From Paracentrotus lividus (Eukaryota; Echinodermata; Echinoidea; Camarodonta; Echinidae), in the NCBI GenBank assembly GCA_940671915.1, contig CALNVZ010003433.1:31548491-31612490 (forward strand): a stretch of 64,000 nt of DNA. Direction: 5' to 3'. A model generated the notes under the pieces. That model made no database searches, was not told the DNA's origin, and was given only the letters and a program-made list of their open reading frames with translations. The position numbers were made by a program, and so were the translations under genes. Below are positions 1 to 12,158 of the stretch, piece after piece (the first letter of the stretch is position 1; each line of letters opens with the position of its first letter).

Positions 1-247
1 CTCTTCTTGTACTTATTCTTCTTTTTTGGTCTGTTACCGGAGGTTCGTCCCCGTTTCCGTCCGAACAAAAAAATAAAAAATAAAAAAATTTTCTTCGTCT
101 GGTCAGTTTCTAGACGGGGTTTTTTTCTTGGAGATTTCTCCTGTGAGCCGCCTAAGTAGCCGGTCTCGCTTGTCTTTTGCCTTAGGTTTTCCTAAGGAGT
201 TAGGTTTAACGCTTCTAAAGAAAATTTTTGTTCTTTTCTTTCAGCGG

Positions 248-1960
248 TGTTCTATCCATGGACAACAGGAGTGACTCCCCTGACGACACAGAGCTGGCGG
301 CATTGGTCTCTTCGAAGTTGGTTTCGCCGGGATCGGAAGCATGCCCAGCGGGAGAGTCGTCTCGACCGCCAGGTCGTCCGCCTCTCCTGCCTAAGAAAAG
401 GGGGGAGCACGCCTGTGACACTTGTGTCCATCGCTGGCTCCACCTCCTCTAAGTCCAGCACTAAGAAAAGGTCTTGTAGCTCGAAGAGTCAACCAAGCTA
501 AAATGTGCGTCCACGTTTTCCGGGGTGCCAAGACCTTGTTGTCTCCGGCCAAGGGAGCGGGTTCGTCTATCCAGACGTCTTGCCCCCCCCGGCCCCCCCC
601 CCCCCGAGTTTAGCACAGAAATTTGCGGTTTCTGTCTCACTTAGGGATGAGAGTCGTGCGCCACGTCTCTCGCTCAGGCATGCCCCATGGGGTGCCGGAG
701 TACGGTTTGGAGCCACCGTGCGCCGCAGTTCTGCATCTGGCGGAACCACCTCCACCATGGGTAACCCCCAGGATGGCGGCTCCGCTTCCATGTCCGGAGT
801 ACTCCACCGCCGTGCAACGCTTTGTCGTTCTCGCTGGTGGTCCGCAGGACTTTTACGGCTACCTTGGGATACGCCCAAGCGCCACTGGGAGTTCGTTCCA
901 CGAACACCCGGTCTCTTGGACCCCCCGAGTGTAGCACAGAAATTGCGTGTTTCTGTCTCACTTAGGGATGAGAGTCGTGCGCCTCGTCTCCCTCAGGGCA
1001 TGCCCCGTGGGGTGCCGAGTACGGTTTGGGACCCGTGCGCCGCAGTTTCTTCATCTGGCGGAACCACCTCCTCCATGGGTAACCCCAGGATGGCGGCTCC
1101 GCTTCCCACGTCCGGAGTGCCTCCACCCCCTTCCAACGCTTTGTCGTTCTCGGCTGGTGGTCCGCAGGGCTATTACGGCTATCCCTTGGGATACGCCCAA
1201 GCGCCCACCGGGAGTTCGTTCCAACGAACACCCGGTCTCTCGGACCCCAGGATTTTCTACCCGAACGTCCAGGGATATTCGTTATCCGCTCAGGATGCAG
1301 CCGCTCGGCCTGCCTGGTCAGACCCAAGAGCTGCCAGATATCCCGATCCTTGGGGGGTGCTTTCGGCAAGCGGGTTTCGCTCCCTATCCCTCGGGCTTCG
1401 CACCCAGAGGTGACGGGACAGGCTACCCCTCGTGACATGGTATGCCTGGCCCTTGTCACACGACACTGGCCTGGTCTCAACCGCCCGCCACATCAGATAC
1501 CTTGGTGGGTTGTGCCTTCGGCACCCTACCAACCGGGGTTTCGCTCCCTATCCCTCGGGTTTCACACCCAGAGGTGACGGGACAGGCTACCCCTCGAGGC
1601 ATGGTATGCCTGGCCCTTGTCACACGACACCGGCCTGGTCACAACCGCCCGCCACATCGGCCCCCGGCTCGGACCGCCCTTCGCCCGCCTTTACCTTCGG
1701 TATGGATGGCAATGCGAGAAGTCCTCCCCGGGTTTTTCCCCCTCCCAGCCTTGCGGCTCTTGGGATGTGGGATTGGTGACCCACTCCGAGCAGACATCGG
1801 AGTTCTCGTTCACCCAATCCGGGCTGCCCCGGGAGGCTTCTCCGTCTCGGCCGCCTACAGCGGAGCCCGAGTCAGATTGGTCGGAGGAGGTTTTTGTTGG
1901 CTCCGAGTCGAAGTCTATTTCAGACTCTGACGACACGGAAGCCGACCCGCATACGAGCAC
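248..1960 (+). pseudogene. Decayed gag-like region of DIRS copy 1, with internal tandem repeats
   Basis: An ATG at 258 opens a short reading frame beginning MDNRSDSPDDTELAALV, which soon loses frame. The rest is Pro/Gly/Ser-rich peptide spread over several frames. Bases 607-925 and 935-1235 are two imperfect copies of one unit of about 310 bp, each starting near a GTTTCTGTCTCACTTAGGG motif. A shorter unit of about 160 bp, marked by GAGGTGACGGG, occurs at about 1409 and 1571. Such Pro-rich repeats suit a structural gag-like protein, but no zinc knuckle or other diagnostic motif is visible. The gag name rests on position ahead of the reverse transcriptase. Confidence 0.6.
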
Positions 1961-3150
1961 CTCGGCAGGATTCTTCCTTCCCTCGGCTCGGGGGATTGGG
2001 CGATATCTCTCGATTCGTAGAGATGCGTACTTCCATGTGCCTCAGACTTGTCGTCTACCTGACGATTGGCTTTTAGTAGCCAACTCCAGGGAGCTGCTCC
2101 ATCCCCGACTCGCACACCAGTTTACCTGGGAGCCGAGTTGGTTTTTGATCGGGAGCGCGCTGGGAGTTTCGTCTCCGAGGACTTGGGTCCCCCTCCCGCC
2201 GGAGGTGGCCCGGTTGAGGCCCCGTGGAAGAGCCTTGTGTTTCTTTCCAGGGGCATGCCCTTTCGTGTGACTCTACCATCCGTGTCGATTTCCACGGACG
2301 CGTCACTCCAGGGCTGGGGTGGCCTATGCGAGGGTCAGTGGACGGCGGGGGACTGGTCTCAAATGACCTCCCTCCCCCACATCAATGTGTTAGAGATGTT
2401 GGCGGTTCAGTCATCCCTGGAATTTTTTTTCAGGATCGACTGTTAGGCCGCTCGGTTCTCATTTTGACAGACAATGTGAGCGTGGCGGCTTACATCAATC
2501 GTCAAGGAGGCACACACTCCCGGAGCTTGAACCGCTTGACGGCTCGGCTGTGGAGATGGTGCAGGGAGAGAAGTATCCTCCCGTCTGCCTCGTACCTACC
2601 GGGTGGGGAGAATGTTATAGCGGACTTTCTGTCCCGCGGCAAATCTCTTCCCTCAGAATGGTCTCTCCATCAGACCCTCTTCGAGCGGCTGATGACGAGT
2701 TGGGGCCCGTTCGACATCGATCTATTCGCGAACGAGTCCAATCACCGTCTTCCGACCTACTGCTCGAGGGCTCGGGACCCGAGAGCGTACGCTCAAGACG
2801 CGTTCTCGTTCAGCTGGAGCAGGATGAGAATTTATGCATTCCCTCCGTTTCCGCTGATCCCCCAAGTACTAGCCAAGCTAGTGGAGGACGGGGCTTGGAT
2901 GTTTCTAATAGCCCCGCACTGGCCGGGCAGACCATGGTTTCCTCGCCTTCGCGAGCTTGTGGTCGGCCGTCCGTGGCCCCTCCGTCGGTGGCGGGACGTT
3001 GTGAGCCAGCCGATCTCCGGCGCTCTTTCAGAGCACCCGACTCGGCTTCGCTTGACTGCGTGGCCGTTGTCAGGTCGCAGGCAATCTCGTCTGGCTTCTC
3101 GGAGAGGGCCTCGGCTCTCATGGCCGGGAGCCGGAGGGAGTCGTCGCTAA
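1960..3150 (+). pseudogene. Truncated reverse transcriptase and RNase H of DIRS copy 1
   Basis: The polymerase palm is reduced to two motifs. A DAYFHVP peptide (motif A type, near 2022) is followed within about 15 codons by DDWLL (motif C, near 2060). About a hundred residues that normally lie between them are missing, and the YLDD box is split across frames. The RNase H part is better kept: [11 protein letters not shown] near 2290, then [16 protein letters not shown] near 2465 in another frame after a run of T at 2421-2428. The conserved tail FDIDLFANESN and [14 protein letters not shown] follow near 2710-2950. DIRS elements carry this RT-RNase H order. This copy cannot make a working polymerase. 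Confidence 0.8.
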
Positions 3151-3159
3151 CGGTGTTAT

Positions 3160-4000
3160 AATCCCGTCTAGCTGCCTTTTCTGAGTGGTGCGAAGAGAAG
3201 GGTTGCTCCCCCAGAGGGGCCCCCTGCCCGGTCTTAGTGGATTTTTTAATCACCTTTTTGACAAGGGCTGTTCTCTTCGACCTTACGAGGCTATCGTTCT
3301 GCCATTGCGGCAATTCACGATGGTTTTCATGACGGCTCTAACGTTTCCAACTCTCCCGAGTTAAGCCGCTTGCTTAGGTCTTTCTTTCTGCGAAGACCTC
3401 AGTCTACTCCCTTAGCTCCTTCTTGAGTTTGCCTAAGTTTTGGAGGCGTTAGCTAACCCTCCTTTCGAAGCCGTTGTCGGAGGCATCGTTTCACCACTTG
3501 ACAGTTAAGACTGTCTTCTTGGTGGCGGTGGCCTCAGGCCACAGACGAAGTTCGCTTCATGCCCTTAGTGTAGCTGAGGGCCACATCAGGTTCGAACCTC
3601 GGGGAGTGCGTCTTCGCCCTGAACCTCGTTTCATTGCTAAGACCAGACTGCCTCTCGGACCGTGGAGATCTTTCTCAACAAGCTCTCCTCCTTCTCTTCG
3701 GTCCCGGAGGATAAGGTGTGGTGTCCGGTTAGGGCCCTTAAATGGTACCTCTCCAGATCCGAATCTCGTCGTAAGAGTGACAAACTCTTCATCATCACTC
3801 GAGATCCCTTTCTGCCGCTTCCCCCTACTCCATTTCTAGATGGATTATGGAGGGAATCAAAGCGGCGGGTCCTGACGCCTTGATGTCAGGAAGGGCCCCA
3901 GAGCACACGATACCAGAGGTATCAGTGATTCTTGGGCGCTCTTTGCAGGCGTTCCCACTGAGGATGTTTTGAAGGCAGCGTACTGACGCTCTAGTAATTC
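3160..4000 (+). pseudogene. Tyrosine recombinase remnant of DIRS copy 1
   Basis: After the RNase H the sequence encodes, across shifting frames, peptides typical of the recombinase of DIRS elements. [19 protein letters not shown] (near 3499-3555) carries the first catalytic Arg region, and a later frame gives [11 protein letters not shown] (near 3930-3965), the stretch next to the C-terminal active site. The intact His-x-x-Arg and catalytic Tyr cannot be read in one frame. In DIRS elements this enzyme integrates a circular DNA copy without making target-site duplications. The assignment rests on these short matches and on the order of domains. Confidence 0.65.
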
Positions 4001-4150
4001 CTTCATTCATTTTACCTACGTGACGTTTGCATTGGCGAGGAGCGCTTCGGTGTCTCGGCGTTGTCGGCGGCCACCGCGAGACTATCGAAGTCCTCTTAGC
4101 CCTCCCCTGCCTCTCTTTTGTCCACCCTAGGGTGTCGGTGCTGGTCTGTT

Positions 4151-4256
4151 TGGACTAAGCAAGGTAAGAGAGGGTCATGTGATTATTGAAGTAAATTAGT
4201 AAAATTAGCACTAATTTTATATTTACGAGATAATCACATGACCCTCTCTTACGCCC
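4151..4256 (+). repeat. Hairpin-forming internal repeat of DIRS copy 1
   Basis: The motif GTAAGAGAGGGTCATGTGAT at about 4163 returns as its reverse complement at about 4230-4250, with an AT-rich loop holding GTAAATTAG and CTAATTTTA. A matching hairpin lies at 51052-51145 in copy 2. Its position between the recombinase and the terminal repeat fits the internal complementary region of DIRS elements, which pairs the element ends during circle formation. Confidence 0.65.
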
Positions 4257-4317
4257 CTCCCTCCGGCCCCAACCTTGTCTCTATGACGAGTGTCGATTAG
4301 GTTGGTTCAGAATGAAG

Positions 4318-4520
4318 ATATATGCCTTAGTGGTCTAGCGCCACCTTGTGTCAGGCAGGCGTGAGCAGGTTATTGGGAGGGGCAGGGAAGTAGGGAAAAA
4401 TGTTTGATAAGTCTATTATGGTTCGGTCTATGCATTGTTCTCGGGAACAAAAGCAAGGTAAGAGAGGGTCATGTGATTATCTCGTAAATAATAAAATTAG
4501 TGCTAATTTTACTAATTGTC
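4318..4520 (+). repeat. Right terminal repeat of DIRS copy 1
   Basis: The run from TATGCCTTAGTGGTCTAGCG through GTTCTCGGGAACAAAAGCAAGG matches, in reverse complement, the first 170 bases of copy 2 (46979-47149). It also matches copy 2's own right end in the same orientation (51205-51436). It finishes with the hairpin motif and an AT-rich stretch near 4516. The exact outer boundary is uncertain. Confidence 0.7.
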
Positions 4521-4734
4521 CACTAAAGATAGGTAACCTTTTTTATGGGAGGTGAAGAAGACCATCTAAATGAAACAGGTTTAAAGGTGACCACTGTAGA
4601 CAGGTACCTTATAGTAATAAAAAGACCAATTATCCTTTTTTTTTCTATTGCTGAGGTTAAAAATCATTGTAAGTGGTTTGAAACGCCTACAACAGGAAAA
4701 TATTGGGGCTCTGTATATGATGCAACCCATTATC

Positions 4735-6880
4735 ATTATAAACCCCTCACACAAAGTTTCGCAAATCGACTTTGGGCCATGATAACTTTCCAAGTACTCT
4801 TTAGTTATTCCTGATATTCATACCATTGGAAAGATAATTTATCCCCCTTTTTATTGATATCCTATTTGTAATGATTGTGTCATGCTTCAATGCACAGAAT
4901 ATCAGAATATGGAGAAAAGTAAAAAGTCAAATGTTGTAAAATGCACTTTTATTGATCACATTGAAGTTCTGCAACTCAAATTTAGACCCTGATAACTTTT
5001 GAGGTATTTTGTAATTTTTGTATAATTTTATACCATTGTCGACTTCATTTATGCCTCTTTTTATTGATACCTAATTTGTCATGGTGATGCCATGCCTGGG
5101 TCCACAGAACCCCTGAATACCACCTGAATTCAAGGCAAAGCGAAAGATAATGTTCAGTTTAAATGTTATGTAACACAACTTTGAACCTTGACACATTTTA
5201 ATGTGGGTTTTAATCACGATCAATATTTATAAAGCATTGAAAAATTCATTTATTCTTCTTTTTATTGATACCCTATTTGTAATGGTAACTTCATTTTTGA
5301 ATGCACATTATCAATGAATATATTGCAAAGTAAAAAGTGAAAAGTTTCGAAATGTATTGTTATTACTCAATAATAGTCACAATAGGCATTCAATTTGCAA
5401 CATTTGACTCCTGAGTTATCCTAACATTCAGGTGTTCTGTGCTTGCAAGAATAACATCATTGTTACAATTAGGGTATCATTGAAAAGAGGAATAAATGAA
5501 CTTGACAACGGTATAAAATTCAATAAAAATTAGAAAATACCCCAAAAGATATTAGGGCCTAAAGTAGAGTTGCGGAACTTCAGTTTGATTAATAAATTTT
5601 GCAACATTTGACTTTTTACTTTTCTCCATATTTTGATATCCTGTGCATTGAAGCATGACACAATCATTACAAATAGGATATGGTCATGTGTCACAAGTTG
5701 GGGTATAGTAAAAGGGTGGAGGCGTTACATTTTGGAGGGAAAATTATCACATTTTTTCACATAGCATGAAAATGATGTACAGTCATAAGCTGTTCAATAA
5801 TTCGTATTGTAAATAATTTATCAGGCTACATGTCTGTGAAGTTTCAGCTTTGTTATGCTCATAGTTTTAATACAAAGATACTTTTAGTGGAGTAGGGTAA
5901 GGGGTGGAGGATCCTACGGTGGAGGATCCTACGGTGGAGGCACGTGTTAAAGTATAGGGAATTCCCATTTTTGTTACTTTCTTATTGTTTGCTGCGTTAT
6001 ATCTTTGCAGCCAATTGGTCTTATGGGTTGAGTGATATATCATTCTCTTGGGAATATATGTGGTTCTAGATAAATGTAAAGAAGAGTTTTCAAAAGTCAT
6101 TTAATCAATTAATTAATCAATTAAAACATACTTAATGCACACATCCTCATAGACAATGCATTGCAGGCATCAAAAATTGTCACATGCATTTTTATAACAA
6201 AAATTGTTATTTTTTCTCCATTTTCTTTGCATGCATGTAAATACACAATTAATAGGAAACATATTACTTGCAATAAACTTTGTTTGAGCTGTAATCCAAG
6301 TGTAAAAGACAGGATTTCTGCCCTTTTTGCACTATTTTTTCTTCTTTTTTTACTATTTTTTCTTCTTTTTTTGACACCCTGTATAGCGTGGTTAGAGAAA
6401 ATAATTTTGTACTACAAGTTTATATTTTTTAGAAGCATAGCGTCTTATTAACACAATCCATGATGATTCATTTCATTTGGTGAAAAGATTAAGAAATTAT
6501 TCGCCGGTAAAATTGTGAAGTTTTTCAAACCATTTTTTCCTGTAACACTCTGTATAGCCTTTATGACACACCTTATACAGGCACAAAAATGTGTTAATCA
6601 TCTTCCTTTCAATCTCTGCTTTCAATATATATATACTTTTATGCATGTCTGACTTACTACTAAGAAACTAGAGATGTTTGATTGTGGCAATGTACATTTC
6701 TAAATTTTTTTGGACATGTAACGCATTTTCCACCCAACTCATGACATGTGGCCATATCAATAACAAGGGGAATAAATTATCTTTCCAATGGTATGAATGA
6801 AAGGAATAACTAAAGCCTACCTGAAAAGTTATCATGGCCTAAAGTCGATTTGCGAAACTTTTTATGAGGGGTTTATATCA
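4735..6880. repeat. Foldback element with long inverted arms
   Basis: The left arm starts with AAACCCCTCACACAAAGTTT (4740) and its reverse complement ends at about 6875 (AAACTTTTTATGAGGGGTTT). Further matches pair 4880-5360 with 5390-5680, for example TTTGCATTGAAGCATGACAC-type sequence against GTGTCATGCTTCAATGCAC. The right arm is interrupted by a separate element at 5682-6753. I see no transposase reading frame. The plus-strand frame at 4545-4814 lies in the repeat and matches nothing I know. Confidence 0.7.
5682..6753. mobile_element. 1.07-kb inverted-repeat element nested in the foldback, ATAT target duplication
   Basis: It begins GGTCATGTGTCACAAGTTGG and ends with CCCAACTCATGACATGTGGCC, imperfect inverted repeats of about 21 bp. 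Both sides carry ATAT (5678-5681 and 6754-6757). Removing it restores the sequence ...AATAGGATATCAATAA..., the reverse complement of the intact left arm near 4855, so the empty site can be read directly. Inside are a 15-bp direct repeat (TACGGTGGAGGATCC, about 5917-5945), pyrimidine runs near 6330-6375 and no convincing gene. The superfamily is not determined. Confidence 0.65.
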
Positions 6881-6998
6881 GTATGTTGACAATCAGCAGT
6901 CTAGTTGGATTAAATATTGCCACCTGAGCTGGTAATCCTCTCTATGCAATTATGTCTGATTGACAAAAAATTCTTTGTTTGTCTTTATCGCTGTGTAG

Positions 6999-7151
6999 CT
7001 CATGACCATTGTGAATGGCACTTTGGTCGAGCCACATTATCAGCCTCCCATCCTTATGAGGTCATCATTGAGGGCGTTCTAGGTTCTAATCCAGTTGGTG
7101 ACATAGCCATTGATGATGTAAAGATATCCATTGGATCATGCCCAAGAGCAG
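6999..7151 (+). CDS. MAM domain 1, C-terminal part (exon 1 of the window)
   Basis: A single exon entering and leaving in phase 1. It starts after the acceptor TCGCTGTGTAG and ends at AGCAG before GTAAGT. It encodes the last third of a MAM domain: a Trp (CEWHFG), the strand [15 protein letters not shown] and a closing Cys in GSCPRA. The layout matches exon 14301-14453 of MAM 4, where an early phase-1 intron also separates the core from the Trp. The earlier exons of this domain must lie left of the window, so the DIRS element at 1-4520 sits in the intron upstream of this exon. Confidence 0.85.
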
Positions 7152-8558
7152 GTAAGTATATGTCTTTAACTAATGTTTTAACAGCACAAAATGGAAATTT
7201 TAAACAAAGATATTCATTCATTCGATAATACTTCCTTCTAAATTTAAAGAAGCAAAATTTTAGCACCTAAATATCTAATAAAATAGTTCAACTCGTGGCC
7301 TAGATGTATTATTCTACTTTCATCCTTTCTCAAACTTTAAATTGTTAACAATAACACCATATAATAATAATAATAATACTAATAATATAGTTTTATTTAC
7401 CCAGGGTAGCCACTTTAGTTCTGACAACTGTTCTCCCAGCGGGCCCTGCATGATGATATTATTACCCCTAAGGTCCTTGTTAAAAGGCAACTTTAGGTAC
7501 CATTTTTGTAAGTCTTTGGTATGACTCGGCCGGGTTTCGAACTCACGACCTCCCGTTCATGAAAGCAAGAAAGGCTACCTTTTTACGGGCGCTCTAACCG
7601 ATTGCGCTATCATGTCCGGTCATATCACCATATCACCATCATATCACCATGGAGCCATAGCACAAAGCCAACAAGCCTCCTGAGAAAACTTGTTACTTGT
7701 CTCTAATGATTTCATTGATTTGCAAACATAAATATAGCGATAAAAATGTACCTAGTGTGTTTCAATTTTGTTGTAATTATTTTTAAGTGAGCAATTGATG
7801 TTAATGTTTATGTAACATGATATATACAATGTAACAGTACAAAGTAAAACCAAACAAACATGTACATGTAATTCTTCTCTTTTTTTGTCTTAAATATGGT
7901 AGGTTTCTGTGATTTTGAGACAGACACATGTTCTTGGTATAACGAACCTAGTCTTGACAATAGAGACTGGCTCAGGAACAATGGAGGAACACCCTCTGAT
8001 TTTACCGGACCAAGTATTGACCACACATATGGAACAGCTTTCGGTAAGTTTGTCCATACCGTCTTACAATTACATAGATAAATATTTGTGAACTAGAGTT
8101 GGAAAAACAATATGTTGATATGTGTATTTTTTTTAATTGAGTAAACCCTGTCATGAAAACGCATTATAGACCCTATTATAAATGTGTGTATTTACATTAT
8201 TTGTTAGACTATGATTTCATTTTACAAAGAATTAAACCAGGCAATATACAATTGGCAATTTTTAAAATTTGGATGAGTTTATCAAGGTGTAGCTTTATGA
8301 ACAAATTGAAACAATATCAAGCATGGGTAACTTATCAAAAATTAATGTCCGCAGACCTCTGGGTGCCAACTGCACGTGGGGTTATATACCGGAAGACAAA
8401 ATAGGGGATGGTTTATCAGTCATAATTAAATCCTGCTGTGTGGATGGCTTGCTGCAGACCTTGGATAAACCTTTATAGTAAATAGTGGTCGTATTTTAAG
8501 AGTTGTGATTGGTTGAAATGATGTCACGTGTCATTCACGTTTTTGTTATATTGAAGTT

Positions 8559-8609
<51 letters not shown>

Positions 8610-11600
8610 TGAACGGTTTTTTTGTTATATTGAATGGTTTTACCTGTGTTAAAATGAATGGTGAAATCGACTGCCTTGTTGCGCTAGCGCGTAAACAGTA
8701 AAATGGTGCGCACAACAATAGATACGCGGACCAACAATATACGTCACAATAGCTTAATTAGCACCAAAAGTTTGACAAACATTGGCAAGATAAAACCAGA
8801 TTAGGCCATTACGTCAATCCCTCGTTTGCAAGCCTACCCCCAGTTCGAGAGCTGAGCTCAGGTGTCGGACCCCTTAATAAAAATCCTCGTTTGAAACTAT
8901 TTCCAATCACTATTGGCCCTGCATGGCCAATAATCCCTGTTATCAACTTTGCAACTCCACAGGCCAGCTTGAGCGTTGAGCCAGGGGTAAAAGATAAACA
9001 ACAGCTGGGATGTTACGTAATAGTAGCTCTGCCTATGAGTAGGCCCTTAAAAATAAAGTGATTGTATTTGATATATTTCAAGTTTTCACGGCATATTATA
9101 TTTAGAAATCAAATGTTAATTCGTTTCAATTTCAAACGAAGAAAATCGACCTCGGAATAAGGAAGTACAAGAATAAAAAACTAATAAAAATGTATCGATA
9201 CAGACATCTTGATCGTTAAATGTAAACAATGTTGGCCCCCAGCTGTGACCTTGGGTGACCACTGCTTGGACCGAGGTCAAGGAACAGATGTTTTTAGATA
9301 GATATCTGATTGAGGTGTTTGTCACACCAGGGTCTCCTCTCACGTCCCTGGTCACACTTGGAAAAGAGAACTAATAGTGTTGCAAGAAGGGGGTATACTG
9401 TCTTCAAACGGACTGCGTTCGTCATGGCAAGGTCAAAGATCTAGGGGTCTATTTACTATAATAAAGTGCATGCATCTATTAATGCAACATTACTGACTAT
9501 GTGAACTCCAATTACTAAATTTATCCCTCGTGCACATCTGTTTCAACTCGGCCTACGGCCTCGGTGAAATAAATGTGCCCTCGGGATAATTTAGTATTTG
9601 TCGTGCTCATAATCTAGTATGTTGCATTGTAGAGCATGCACTATTTATATAATGTAATTCGCTTCACAAATTGTGAATATATGCTTTCATGGAAATTATG
9701 GTAGCATAAAGTTTGTGCCAATGTCAAAGCTCTGATACCTTATTACTCATATTTTGACTATTCATATGTGTCATGTAGGCCCAATAGTTCTACTAACGGT
9801 AATTATCCCAGTGCCAGAATTGTAGAACACATGTTAATTAATTCTATATGACATTCTCGCTAGGCATGTACATGTACTTTGAGGTGTCTGATCTAGGATC
9901 AGGGTCTAGTGATGGTGACTTTGCCTGGCTGGTCAGCGAGCATTTCTCACCTTCATCTGGGACATGCGTTTACTTCTGGTACCATATGTATGGAACAGGC
10001 AAGTTATACTGTTTTGATTTTTTTCTTATTTAATCATTTAAATTTCCACTTTCAACATTAAACAGAATACAGTTTTGACCTTAACCTGGAAGACTTCATT
10101 TAATATTTTATATTCTTCCTTTTTAATGTTGACTTTCTCTTTGAATGATATGTTTTCACTGCTGATATTTCATTCCAATTTATCTTCATTTATTTCATCC
10201 TTTGTTGATACTTTGTCAGTGATACATCTTTCTTTCCTAAAAAAATTAATTGTTTTCAATTAGATATATATTTCTGTTTGGTTTCCCAGATGAAAGGATA
10301 TCCAGTTTGGTGGAGACCTCTAACTGCTAAAGTATTTTTTTTCTAAAATGATTATGTAAAAATAAATTGTTTACTTTTGTTTCATAATGGTTTAATAAAT
10401 TTGTTCATTCTTATATTCATTGGATACAATAATTGGTAAACAAGTAAAATTGCATTCACCGTCAACAGGTATAGGTGATCTTAATGTTTATACACTGGAC
10501 TCTACTGGGGGTGCAACACTAATATGGCAGATGACTGGCGATCAGGGTGATGTTTGGCTAAGAGGGGAGGCCCTAGCCATAATTAACGATGAGTATCAGG
10601 TATTATAATCCATAAAAAAGCATTTTGAGTAATATTAAATCAACCAAAAGAAGAGCCCTCTAACCTTCCAATTTATGTATATCATTGCAGCCAAATGCGA
10701 TACTGAATGCGGCATGTTTTGAAGTTGTCCTTATGATATCACAATATTTGAAGCATAGTAATTTGACCATGGAAAGCATTACCAAAAGGCTTTGAGGAGT
10801 GTTTTTGTTAGCGTTTATTTCCATGGCCAAGAGAACAACAGAAGGTAACATTTTGTGACATCAGTAATTTATATCTGCCCAATTCTATGATTATAAAGAG
10901 CTAGATAAATCACATACAAAATCAGCTTTTGCAAAGAACTAGATTTTTTTTAATTTTTTTTTTAGATCTAAACCTCAGTCAATGAAAAAATGTGTGTTTT
11001 TTGTGTGTAATAAACTTATATAACTAATAATTTACTATCTCATATAACAAGATGCAGAAAAAAGTAAATACAAAGAAAGATATTTCAAAATATCAAGTTA
11101 AGATGTTACTACATATACCTTCAATGTTCATATTTAGATTGCATTTGAAGCTGTATCTACTGGAGCCTTAAAGGGAGACATTGCTATAGATGATGTAGAT
11201 GTGGATCCGAATTCATGTGGCACAGTCCCTTCTACAATTCCTGTAGTCTGTAAGTACCAGCGGTAATTTGCATGGGTGACCATATTTCAGAATCATCTGA
11301 TTTCAGATGTGTCTATATATAAATGAATGTCCTAATAGTATACAGAGGTGGGAATATACATAACTTAGAAGTAACTCAAATTTAGTTCAAGAGTCTCTTT
11401 AAGTAATATTAATAGATCTGCAGATCCAATAGTAATCATGTTGAGAAATACAATGATAATCAAGGTCGTCATCAATCTAATGCTGAATGCAAACAAATTT
11501 CAGTGCTTTTTAGGCACACATGGTTGATTTGCGTTGACCTAGCTTGCTTTTTCAATTGTATGTGAAAACTTGACTTATTATGTTTGATATCTTATGAAGA

Positions 11601-12124
11601 TATGAACACATGATATCAATCAATTTTCATTTGTTTGGTTTTATTTTTTCTTTGTTCAGCCATGGATTGTACGTTTGAGCTTGACACATGTTCCTACACT
11701 CAGCTCACTGACGATGAATTTGATTGGGTTAGAAACCAGCAAGCCACACCTAGTTTAGAAACAGGACCAACCTTTGACCACACCACTGGATCCGGATGGT
11801 ACATGTACATCGAAGCGTCGGGTTACGTGATTCCTGGTGACCGCGCCCACCTCCAAGGCCCCGCCCAGAATCCTACAGGTGACACGCCCAAATGCTTGGT
11901 CTTCTGGCTGCACATGTATGGACCACATATCAATCGTTTCAACGCATACCTACAGAAGGAGGGACAACAGGATGTGAGGATTTATACAAAATATGGCTCT
12001 CAGGGCAGTGTTTGGTTTAAGGCACAGAAGGAGATTACATCATCTTCCAATTGGCAGGTAGGTAGAATGTATACCAAATTACTTTGGTTCTAAGATAGCC
12101 AAGAGAAGGTACCTCTTTATATAT

Positions 12125-12158
<34 letters not shown>

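Larger units (their letters stand above)
1..4520 (+). mobile_element. DIRS-like tyrosine-recombinase retroelement, copy 1 (left end outside window)
   Basis: A GC-rich block unlike the AT-rich DNA around it. Reading left to right it holds a Pro-rich gag-like region, a truncated reverse transcriptase, an RNase H domain and a tyrosine-recombinase-like region, all on the plus strand and all broken by frameshifts. It ends in a hairpin-forming repeat and a terminal repeat whose inverted copy starts the second element at 46979. Inverted ends plus an RNase H and recombinase are what DIRS elements have in place of LTRs and an integrase. The 5' inverted repeat is not visible here, so the element starts before base 1. 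It is dead as a coding unit. Confidence 0.85.

Noticed and set aside
1617-2270. Long plus-strand frame of 217 codons in the DIRS region taken as one protein
   Set aside because: It mixes gag-like, RT and out-of-frame peptide. The recognisable motifs lie in different frames, so this is a decayed element, not one gene.
2810-3313. Minus-strand frame of 167 codons
   Set aside because: It lies opposite the RNase H and recombinase remnants and has no recognisable motif; GC-rich DNA leaves few stops on both strands.
6161-6451. Hydrophobic small protein (Phe/Leu-rich frame)
   Set aside because: It comes from TTTTTTCTTC runs inside a mobile element, with no homology or gene context.
7575-7620. A true tRNA gene on the minus strand
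   Set aside because: A and B boxes are present, but the acceptor stem does not close and the sequence runs into a SINE body and (ATT)n tail.
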